Origin: Bacteroidaceae bacterium
Lineage (GTDB): Bacteria > Bacteroidota > Bacteroidia > Bacteroidales > Bacteroidaceae
Assembly: GCA_017535725.1 (NCBI GenBank)
Contig: JAFXTO010000041.1
Coordinates: forward strand, 1 to 64,000
Reading direction: 5' to 3'
DNA: 64,000 nt
Position 1 is the stretch's first letter. Each line of letters opens with the position of its first letter. Both the position numbers and the translations under genes were made by a program. A model generated the notes under the pieces. That model saw nothing but the letters and a program-made list of their open reading frames with translations. It was not told the origin of the DNA and did no database searches. Of the stretch, positions 24,301-36,300 are shown piece by piece.

Positions 24301-27300
24301 TTGACACCATTCGCTCGTAAGCATCACGGGCAGTAGCGCGGTCGCGCGAGCTGAAATCGCCGTCCCTGTATCGCTCCGACGCTCGTGCGAAGGCTGAATT
24401 ATCGTCAATTACGGCAATACGTTTCCCTGCCCGTATAAGTCTTGGGAGGAACAAGTCGAGCTTGTTTTTTGGTATGGACGTCTGTCCAATAATATCCTCA
24501 AGTTCTTTCCTGTCTGTCGAATAGTACCTGTCGCCGCTAAGTATCAACGCCATTGTACTATCTTCGGGGTATCTCTGTTTGAATGCTTGGATAACACTTA
24601 CTATCTGCTTATCTCTTGTGTCTGGAGTGCCTTCCTCCTGTCGGGTGCCGCGCGTATTCGAGTGGGAAACATCAAAGTTACCCACGCCAAGTTTCATCTG
24701 CATAGTAATATCCTCAGCTTCCCTGAACGGATTAAGGTATCTGCCCGGCTCTGCCATGTTCTCATAACTTCTCCAGAGGATATAGCGCAGTTCATTGTCG
24801 CTGAGGGCAGAACCACCGTAGGAAGGCAAACCAAGCTCATGCAACATATTCAGGAACCAACTCTTAATCTTTGACCACCAGCCTGTGCCATCGGCGCGCT
24901 CGAAGTCCGTATCTTCTGCAAGCCTTGCAAGATATTCCTCCGTAGCCTCGCGGAAGTCCCAATTGCGTGCCCTCGCCATCTCCACGACCTGAGCGCGAAT
25001 GTCCGTTTCTGCGTGCTGGAATACATTGTCGAGGAATTGGTCAAAGCGACTGCCGAACAACTTACGAAGTCCGTAGTGCGCGACACCTTCATGCAGGATG
25101 GTCTTCAACACGTCGTTGAGACCACTATGATTGCTGAGGACAATCACAATATTACCCGTCTTGGCATCGAACCATCCCTTTGCTCTTGCCTTGCGCCCTT
25201 TAAGACCACTCGCATCTTCCTTCAACGTAACACGTCCGTCAAGCTTCAGGCGCGAGATAAGTTCTCTTGCACCATCGCGCATACGCCGCTTCTGGCGTTC
25301 CACAAACGCCTCATGCTGCTTCTTCGTGAATCCAGCCCTACGACTGCTTGCGAGGCTTTCCTCATACGTCATGCGCTCAGTGCCGTCACCTTCGCGTTCA
25401 CGGGTGGCATCACTTTCAGCCTCATCATCCCGGAAACGAACATCTTCATCATCATCTTCCTCTTCATCATCCTCTGTGGCCTCCGTTATCTCTGTGGCCT
25501 CTGTGACATCGGAATCCATCTCCCGGTATTTCTGTTCCTTTTCTTCGAGTTCCTTCTTCATGGCTTCGGAGTATTCCTCAAAGCGAGCATGTGCCTGTGC
25601 CAGCTCGTCTGCATACTCAAACGCCTTGCCGGAGCGATCACGAACCTGAGCAAGTGACTTCTCATCCTTGGCAATGATACCCTCACTACGTTCTATGCCT
25701 TCACGGAAATCATCTCCGCTGATAACATTTACTACAATATCTTCAAGGGCTTCGCGTAACAAAGACTGCCGTACAGGGACATTATGGAGGTTCAGAACTT
25801 CGCAGTCGTAGATCATTTTCCTGTGGACTGCGCTGAACAACGTTCCTTGCTCCTGCTTGGTTTCTATGCTCAGTTCGGTGGTGATAACAAACTCGATGCC
25901 GTTCACGGTCACTGTCAACTGACGCCGCTGGCTCTTCACCGAAGGATTCTCGCGAAGCTCTATCTCTGCATCTTTGATGCGCTTGTTGAAGTCCTTGATG
26001 TAGTCGGCCATACCTTCAATGCTCGCAAACCTCTGCTCCCCTATACTAATAGAAAGTCCCGTCTGTTGCGATGTTATCGCAACAACCATTTCAAGGTTCT
26101 TGCGATACTGCTCCAAACGCTCTTGCCACATCCTGATTTCACTCTCCAACCTCGGTATCTCGTGGTGGCAATAAGTCTGGTCGGCTTCCCACTGCTTTTT
26201 CTTGGCCTCATATTTGCGAACGTCCTTTTCTGCCTGGTTCTTCAACATGGCATATTCGGAGCCGGACAACTGAGCAACGGTATCACCAAACACATCTTCT
26301 TCCTCTTCAAGGGCGCGGTTCTCCATAGAGTTGGCCATCATCTGCTTGCCGTTCATGATACTGTCCGCAATGGCACCCTTCGTCTTCAAACGCTGGTATG
26401 CCGTCACGTCCAAGCTGTCCTCAACACCAAATCTCAACACACGAACAGGCTTACCCATCTCCTTGTGAATGTTGCCTTGGCGAAGGATGCGCCCATTGCG
26501 CTGGGTGTAGTCCATAGGACGGTTAGGAGCATCCAGATGTATCAGGGTGTGCAAGCGTTCCTGAATATTCACGCCGGTACCGAGGGTAAAGGTGCTGCCC
26601 ATAATGACACGAACCTCACCACGGTTCACCTTGTCGAAGATTTCAAGCTTCTTCTTCACGCTCATGCCGCTCTTCATCACCACAATCTGCTCGGCGGGAA
26701 CACCTGCGGCTATCAGCTTGGCGCGTATATCCTCATAGAGGTTGAAGCCGCTTTGCTTGTTCTGATAGTTGTCGGCAAAGAGGGCGACGGTGCCGTGGTA
26801 GCTCGCGGTCTCTTCAAGGCTCTTCAAGGTCTGCCTTACGGCCTCATTGGTCTTGCTCTGAGGCTCATCGTCGGCATCACTGACAACCAGACGAGCATCA
26901 ACGGCTGCGGCCTTGGCAATGCCATACATCGTCAAGGGGATATGGCTGTGTTGCTTCTTCTCCTTGCCCGTCATCTTCTCGAAAGCCTCTAACTGCTTCT
27001 TCACATACTTCATCACACTACGCAAGGCGCGCGTCTGAGGAAGATAGATGTCTTGCGCCTTGCCTCCTTCCAAATCAGGAATCTTCGTCTCCCCACCCTC
27101 CTTGATACGCTGCTCTTCAACCTCTCTCGTAAGAACGGTGTCTGCGACACTCGACCAGATACGAACAAGCTCAGGCAGGTTCACATAACCTGCAAACCTG
27201 TTATTCTCCTTGAACTTGCCACTCGTCGTGAATTCAAGCATCTGCTGCAGGTTACCGAAGTTCCTGACAAAGTCATCAAAGTAGAATATGCCATACTCCT

Positions 27301-30300
27301 TCATCACGTCGGCGGGCATAAGGTAGCGCATGAAAGTCCATATCTCAGCGGCGGTGTTGCTGATTGGAGTGCCGGTAGCAAAAACAACATTGCGACCGTT
27401 GTTCTTCTCTAATATCGCCTGAGTCTTCAGATAGACACCCTGAGCCTTTTTGCTGTAAGACGGGTCTACACCTTTGACGCCTCGCTGCATAGCTGTGGCA
27501 AAGCCAAGGTGCTTGTATTCGTGTGCCTCATCAACCAAGATGGCATCAATGCCCATATCGTCGAAGTTCTCAACATCGTCGGTCTCTCTATCCAGCATTT
27601 CCCTGGCACGAACCTCGGCGTTCTGTCGCGTCACGGCCTCCTTCTTCGCATCACGCTCCTTGCGTTTGTCGCTGATGGCTCCCGAAAGGTCGGCCAGCTC
27701 ATCTTCAAGCTTCTCAATCTCGCGCTCGGCCTGCTTTACGACTAAGCTGTTCGGATCAGCGTCACGCATCAGCTCCAGAGCCATCAGCTTCTCTTCAATC
27801 TTATCCCGAACAAAAGCCATCTGTCGCTCTTCGCTGTCGGGAATACGCTCAAAGACGGACTGAGGAACAATAATCATATCCCAGTCGTTGTACTTGATTT
27901 TGGCGTAGAAGTTACGTCGCCCGTCGCCTGTGTGGTCTTTATCTTCCAACGTCAGCACCTTGGCACCAGGGTACAACTCCTTCGCGCTCTCTACAAACTG
28001 ACCGACGGTCGAATTCTGAACGACAATCATCGGCTTCCTCGCCGTGCCAAGCCTGCGCATCTCCATCGCAGTACTGATGAGCGTGTAGGTCTTGCCGGAG
28101 CCTACTTCATGTGCCAGCAACAAAGGCTGCATGGTGGTACGAACAACGGCCTTGGCTTGGTGAGGACGAAGGGAAAACGGCTCGCCATCGATAACCGTGG
28201 CTGCACCTCCGAAGTGCGCAGGAACAAACTCGTCAGGAATCGTGCGAGGAACATAGTTATTGAACATCTCATTATAAGTGCGTTCTATCTGGTCGCTCAG
28301 AGACGGGTCGGACTGCATCTTAGCGCGAGCCCAATCCCGGAAGTCCTGACGGATCTCGTCTATCTTGTTGGCGCAGGCTTGTGTGGCCTCATTATCCGTG
28401 ACGGTCTCTGTACTGCCATCCCACTTCTTGTGAGTCTCGCTAACGGTGATAGTCTTATTCTGAATCGCGGCTTCTATGAGCTGGGTGCCCATGATTGTCT
28501 TGTGAAGCATCTCACTCACAATGCCCATAGCACGGTTCTTCTGTTCGCCGACAAAGTAGGGCGTTCTCATCATCCATGTGCCACCTACGGAAGTCAGAGT
28601 CACCTCAATGTCGGTTCTTTCCTTGATATACTCTTCATAGAGCTTCGGGTCAATCCACGACGAACCAAGGTTGAAGTCTATCAGGTGGGCGGGGATGTTC
28701 ATGGGAATAATGGCCTCTAACGCCTTGATGTTGGCATCATAGCGGCCATCGCTGTTGTTAGCCTGAGCTTGCGCAAGCTTCTCACGTACATTACCACTCA
28801 GATACTCATAGCTCACTTCCATCTGTCTTGTTACAGGGTCTTCAAAGCCCAGTCCGCTCTTCACAATCTCATCCCTCACCTCTTGTTCAGTATGTTGCGA
28901 CTGAGTCGCAACTCCATTATTCAGCTTCTCCGTAATCCAAGGCACATCAATCCGGCCATGAACATAGATACTGGCTATAATGCCATCCTTCACATTCTTG
29001 GGTTCTGGTTCTTTCTCCTTCTCGATAACACGCCTGCTGAAAATATCGGTCTTGCCAAACTCAAGGATGCGCTTACCGGTCTTCACGTCGCCGCGCTCGC
29101 TGAACTTCTCCAGCGCAAGCACGTTCGGGAAGTCAACATCATTCTTCAGGAAGGAGATAGAAGTATTCCTGTGTAGGTGGCCATACGTCTTCACAAACTG
29201 GTCGTAGGCTCTGTTCAAAGCCTTCAACAAAGGCTGCAAGCCTGCATCATCCTCATGCTCAGTCTGATACCGCAACAACTCTGCCAAAGCCTTCTTGATA
29301 CCTTGGTAAGCCTCGAAGCACTCTACCTTGCTATGACCCTTAACCTTATTGGCGTTCAAGGACAGCGGTACGGCCTTGCCACGCTGCGCAACGCACAACT
29401 GACCATTGCCATCGACAACCATACTCCCCTCCTTGACACCTTCGCCAAGCTCTTCATACACCGCATCGGCCACCGTGCCCGTCGCGTCAGCGGCGGGTAT
29501 TGCTTCCCAATCCTTATCCGAAAAGCTCTCTGCCCAGCCCTTCAACATCTCTGCCTGGTTCTTTCCTTTCACAGGGAATAGTGATCGGCTTGTTGGATAA
29601 CGGGTTTCTCCCATTTCAAAGTTGAAGTGCATTTCACCGCCCATCATTTCCGGGTGCTCCACGAAGTAGGCGTTATAATCCATTGACAACTGCTTCACGA
29701 CGGGGACATCTTCACCTTTCACACGCTTAGTATCGCCGGTATCATATTCGGCGGCGCGCTCACCAGTCGTTGACAGCACGTCAATGGCGTATGGTGACTT
29801 CTTGCCGTTCACACGCTTGCGTACCACAATGATGTCACTCGTCGCACCTGTACCACCAAACGTCTCATTGTTCAGACGGAAAGCACCTACCACATCAACA
29901 CCACCTTCCTGAACAATCCACTCGCGTAGCCTTGCACTATCATCAAGAGTACTTCTTGATGTGATGAAGATACCAATGCCACCTTCACGAAGCTTCCGAA
30001 TATTCTTAGCTATACAAAAATCCTGTATGCTATGACGGAACTTGCGTGACAAGTCACTGTCACCCGATGTGTCTTTGGGTACGAGCAAGCCAGGAACAAA
30101 AGGAACATTGGTAATGGCCAAGTCAACACTGCCGTTCTCTACCTGTGTCGCCTCAAAACCCTGAATCTGAACTTGCGCATCAGGATAAAGCAGCTTCAAG
30201 ATGTTGCCTGTCGTCTGGTCTATCTCAACGGCCTGAATAGAACTGCGCTCGCTCAGATCTGTTGGCATCAGACCGATAATGTTTCCGATACCTGCACTAC

Positions 30301-33300
30301 CTTCAAGCACGTTGCCACCCGTGAAGCCCATTGCACGAGCAATATCCCACATGGTATCAATAACAGCGGCGGGCGTGTAGTAGGCACTATTGCGGCTCAT
30401 GTTAGCCTGCTCGTAGGCCTCTTCACCCAATAATGCCCTAAGTCGTGCCGGTATGCCATCGGGTCTGTAGCCTCCACTATATCCGTCAGGATTGAAAGCC
30501 TTGCCAAGGCCACCCCAACCGCTGAACTGACGCAACACAGCCATCTGTTCGGGGGTAGCCTGCTCGCCACTCTCGATAAGCTGCTGCATCAACTCAATAG
30601 CCTTGATGTTCGCCTCGATGCGTGCATCAACAACCTTGGGAGCGTAGTCCTTACCGCGCTCCGCATGATTGTTATGTGTGTTCTTGGGATTGGCTGGCCG
30701 CTCTAACGGCTGTCGAGTGCCCTTCGGTTTTCCCGAAGGTGTAGAAGGAGTTAGCTGCGGTACATGTCCAGCGGGTCGTCGAGAGGTGCGAACGCTGCTG
30801 CCTTCTCTTCCTTGGTCAGCTCGCTCACCTTCTTGCCCAGACGCTTCGCTTCGTCTTCCAGAATGCTCTCGTAAGTCACTACCGTCGGCTGGCAATCCTG
30901 CGGAGCGTACTGCATCAGTTCTCTCATGTTGTCCATTGCTGCTATCGTTTGTGGGTTCTACATTAGTGGCATCATCGCCCAGGAAACCGAATAGGTCTGG
31001 TTCCTGCGGCAAAGATACACGTTTTTCCTGAGATTGTTGCTTCTTCTTGCCTTTTTGTGCAATTTTGAGGATTTTTTGCGTCGCTTCCTCTGCTTGATGG
31101 GCGAGTTCGTCCTCCTTGCTAACCTCTTCAGCTCTCTCAAAGACCGTAGCAGTAGCGCCCGTCGCGTCAGCGCTGGCCACCGTGCCCGTCGCGTCAGCGG
31201 CGCGTTCCACGGAAAGGACATCGAAGCGCTTCACCTCATCGTAAGGGGTCATTTCATCGCTATAACCGGCATCCTCCACCTCGGGCAATTCCCTTGCGCC
31301 GTTGTAGAAAGCTTTCAGATAGGGACGGATGGCATCGCCAAGGTCGTCAATCATCTTCTTACAGAAGTCGGCGAACTTCCTGGCACCTGCCTCAATGTGG
31401 AATGCGGCCATTTCAGTACCGATGGCAAGGATTTCAGGATCTATGCCCATGTTCATCTGTCCTCCCATCTTCTTGCGCATACGCGCCTTCAATTCCTCGT
31501 ACCTGTCACGGCTCACCAAGGAATTGTTAGCACCATAGCTCTCATCTGCCGTACTACCACCTTCATTCACTTCGACCACCGTGTCCGTCGCGTCAGCGGC
31601 GGCTTCCTGCTGTGCCTCATCGGTCACCGCTGACATATCAGCCAGCGTAACAGGCGCACTCTCTTCCAGCGTCTCACCACTCTCTTCAAGAACGGCACTC
31701 GCAAGCTGCTCGGCACTCTCAGTATCACGCATCAGGTAGCCGCCATCATCCTTGCTCCACCAGCCTCGCAGCTCCTTCGCAAGTTTGTTGGCTGCACGCT
31801 GCTGCTCTTTCGGCAGTTCCTTGTCGAACTTAACCAACAACATTTCAAGCTTTTTGCCGCCCTTTGTGGTGTATTCGGTAGGAATTAGCTGGTATGAAGT
31901 GGGTTGGCCAGCACTTTTTCCCTCTTTTTCTTGCTCGTTAGCAGAAATCTCACTACCTTTGTCCTCAGAAATACCACCTTGCTCCCGTCCATCAGGATAT
32001 TGATGGGGATTGTTCCCATTGAGAAGTGCCTGTTGTTCGGGAGTAATATTTTCTGCGGTATATATTAGCTCATCGTGCACGTCTGAAAGAGCATTACGCC
32101 CAAACACGGTGTTGATGGCGTTTACTTCGATGTCACGACCAGCATTCTTCACCTCTGCGCTGACAACAACAAAGGAACCGTTTGGCAACTGAATGGCAGT
32201 ATAGAGTCTATAGCCCTTTTGTTTCTGCTTTTGCTCGTCCTCATAGTATCGGGTAATTGCAAAGGGTGACTGCAGCGCATCAGGCAACTTCTCCCATACC
32301 TCAACGGGAAAGGTGTGTTCAACATCCTTGCCAATATGACGTGAAAGGACACCGTAACGGATGGTGAACTTATCGCCAGTGAGGCCAAGAGCTTTCATGA
32401 AAACAGGAGTCTTGGCTACATCGAAGAAGGTCATGGAATATAACTTAGATGCATATTCCTTGCCCTTGCTATACAAATCCTTGATAGCGTCAATGAAGCT
32501 TCGCTTCTGCTCTGTGGCCTCAACTCCTTCCCCAAGCTGTGTGTCGCCAAGCGTCTTGACGCTGCTATACTCTGCAAAGGGCTTCGTCTTTCGATGCGAG
32601 CTTTCAATCCACTTCTTGAACTCTTCCTTGCTGACGGGAGTAATGGCACCAAGACCCTGCCAACCTTCTTCATAGTTGGAGAGGTAAGCTTTGCGGGCGC
32701 TCTCGATGTCCGGGAATCCATACATTACCTTGTGCTCATCAAAAACCACCGTGCCCGAAGCATCAGCTTCGGGTCTCACCTGGTCAACGACAAACACCTC
32801 ACCACTTTCGGGATTGTCGCTTAGGAATACGTCGATGTGGTCGCCATCTACACCCTCGGTACCACGGATATAGCCGTAGGTGTTATTCATCACCTGCCGC
32901 CATTCACGACCGCTGGCATCACGGCCACTGCGCTCGCTGCCCTTCGGATTCTCAATAGTAATATCGAACCCGTCTATCCTGACGTGACCCTTCTTGTAGT
33001 TCCCGGCTTCCTTCTGTGCCTCTGTTGGATTGGTATCAACATCGGACTCGGCTGCAGCTACTGCTGCGCTGACTTCACTGCCTCTGCCAGCAGTACCATC
33101 TTCCTGAGCTGCTTCAACTCGTTCTTCTGTGGCTGTTGCGATGGCTGCTTGTTGTTCTGCTTCTGTTCCATATTGTAGTAGTTGTCTGACTTCGTTGAGT
33201 ATATCGTCCTGACTTCTCACGTCGCCGCTAAAGATGTCTAACTGACCATTGGCAGAATCCTTGGCAGCTTTGTTATAGAGTGTGAGGGTCTTTTTGAGTA

Positions 33301-36300
33301 GGGTAGTGCGGTTGTCATTGAGCACGTCGGCCAGCATCAGGACGGTGGCATTGGTGTAGTCGGCAACGGTGGCACCTTCATCAAACTGGAAAAGGTTTCC
33401 TTGACGGGCGAAACCGCTGACAGCATCACCGGCCTTGTAGCCGTTCTGTCGTGCCTGATACACAAGGTCAATGGCTTGTGCAAGTTCGCTTTCAAGGCTA
33501 TACTCCTTGCCAAGCATGATATTGTTGCTGATTTCGGCCAAGGCAGCTATGACACTCTGCCGGATGCTCTTGTAGGCGGTAATCTCACGAACTGCATCGG
33601 GATTACTTTCGAAGGCTTTACCGATGAGCATGTTTTCCAGCATTTCCTTACCTTGTGCGCTGATGGTATCACCATCGAACATCTCGGCATATTGAGCCTG
33701 ACTGATAGCACCAGCAGCTCTAAGTTCATTGATAGCCTCTGTCGTGGCTCTCGAATCTGCGTAGAAATCGCCAAGCGTGTCATACGCATTGATACTTCTG
33801 ATAATGCGCCCGAAGATGTCATCACCGACAATCTTACCAAGCTTCACGGCCTGCTCCGTCTTGGACTGACCCTTCATCTCCTGCTGGTTGAACTTGGCGA
33901 AGGTCTCTGCAGTGTATGGCATGGCTTCATCTGGAACAAACACCACACGAGGATGTCCTGTCACCGTGCCAGTCGCGTCAGCGGTGGGGGTCGCCATGAA
34001 CGCCTCCACCTGTTCCCTCGTGAACCCAAACTGCTCAGGGTACGTTAACAGGTACTCGATATATGCGCCATCGGTTCCGGCATCCGCTGCAAGCTCACCT
34101 GCCATCGTACGACCATTGCCACTGAGCACTACACCGTCCCTACTCACTACAACGGGAGTCTGCAACGCCCTCTGATCATAGACAGAGGCAATCTGTCGTG
34201 TGGTGCTCTGTGCGTCTTTGTCGCGCTCATAGTCGCGGTCATTCACACTCTGCCCATTCTCATCAAGCGGGAAGCCTTCATTCTTGGCAAACTCGGCTCG
34301 CGCGTTATGGCTCGGAGTGGCTGCACCACTCTCAACCAGAACGTATCTGCCAGGCACGCGCTCACCATTGGCAAGGACAATCTCATTCCTGGCACCTTCA
34401 ACCTTCGGCGCAGCCTCCCACTTCTCGCGGATAGCTGGAGCAACATTGTTGGTGCCAAGTGCAGATTGCTCTTCACGCTTGCGCAGTTCCTCAGCCTGTC
34501 TCGCCTGTTCCTCTGCTATCGCACGTTCAGTCTGTTGCGATTGTGTCGCAACTCTTTCGGCTGACTCTGCGGCCAACACCTGACGCTGTGCATCCTTGAC
34601 CTGCTTCCAGTAGTCGGCCACCTGTTGGGCGGCTTCTACTTTCTGTTGGTACTCGGCTTGCTCCTTGCGGTACTTTGCAAGGCTTGTTCCCATCTTGGGC
34701 TGCTTCTCCTTCGCTTTCTCCAGCGCTTTGTCTGCGGCCTTTTTGTTGGCCTCAACAAATTGGTTGGCTTCCTCGCGGGTCAAACCAGCTTCATTATATA
34801 TATAGGAATGCGCACGCGCAGGTGTAGCGCGCATGAAGTCAGGCTCTGCTTCCTCGCCTTCGCCAATCATCGGCATCGGCTCCACCACCGTGCCCGTCGC
34901 ATCAGCGGCGGGTTTGCCCGGCTCAGCAATGACAGGAGGCGCAGAAGCCTGCTGCATACTCTCGGCACCACCGCCTTCAACAGCCGCCATCTCTTCGCCC
35001 ACCTGTTTATTGCCTTGTTGCCCTTCAACGGCAACCACCGTGCCTGTCGCGTCAGCGGCGGGTTCCTGTGCTGCTCCATTATGATCAACAACCATCCCAT
35101 CCAGCTCGTCACGGCTGAAAAGGTTTATCTTCTTCCCACCAATAGGTACTTCGGTATATACCTCTATCATCCCGTCCTCGTTGGCCTCGCCTATGATGGA
35201 GCCTCTTACAGTCCCTTCATCGGTCTGCAACGTCACTACGTCGTTGAGATTGTAAACAGGCCTATTTGCCTCATGCTCTGCCTCTGACTGTGCCTTACGC
35301 CGTGCGGCCTTCTCCTGCTCAAACTGCTGCAACCTCGCCATATTGGCTTTATCGGCCATCTGCTGCACCTGCTCGCGTGGCATGACAATAGGTTCGCTTC
35401 CGTCTATCGAGACAAGAACCTCGCCCTCTGCAAGCTGCATGGGTTCGCGCCCGTCGCTTTCCCCGACGGGAACAGGAACAACCGTCACCGTGTGCTGCTG
35501 CCCCTGCTCATCCACGACCTGATAGCTATCACCCACATTGAAGGGAAGAACACCATCAATCTTGTTGGCGGCTTCCTGCGCATACTGCTGCCTGATAGCA
35601 TCCTGTGCCATCTGCTTCTCCTGTGCTGCATCTATAGCCTCGTCTGCTGACAGTACCTCGCGCGGGTCTGCAAACTCAATCTTCCCCGTCTCTGCGTCAC
35701 GGATGATAATACTCTCATCGCTCTGTTCGCGGTCAACAGTGCCATCCTCGTTCAGCACGATATTACCACCGATAACATACACCTTCCTGTCATCAACCTT
35801 CATCGTCGCAGGGTGTATCATGCCGTCTGCTTGATGGGTGCGGCCGTCAATCATTGCGTTACTCAATTCAAGGCGGCTGTCGATATCGTCACGCACACGC
35901 TGAATCATGCCGTCGTATGCTGCTTTCGCGTTCACGTAGTCAATCGCTATCTGCCTCTGTTCATCAGACCAAAAAGGATCCTTGCGCATTCCCATTAGCG
36001 CACCTATGGGGTTGTCATCAAAGAAGGCAAGTGTTTCGTCATCTACGAGCTCTCCTAAGCGCTGACGCTGGTACTCGTACCCGTTCTTCACGTCGTTGAG
36101 CTGTGCTTCCTCGGCATTGTAGCCGCCCATATAGGACGTGTCGAGGTCATGCGCCACAGTGCCCGTCGCGTCAGCGGCGGGATTCTCCACCTCATCCTTT
36201 GCCTTGGCGGTGGAACCGATGTTCCATCCTCTGAACTTCAACAGACGGCCGATGTAGTCAAGTGCCGCTTGTTTCTCTTCACTATGAAGCTGGTCGTCAA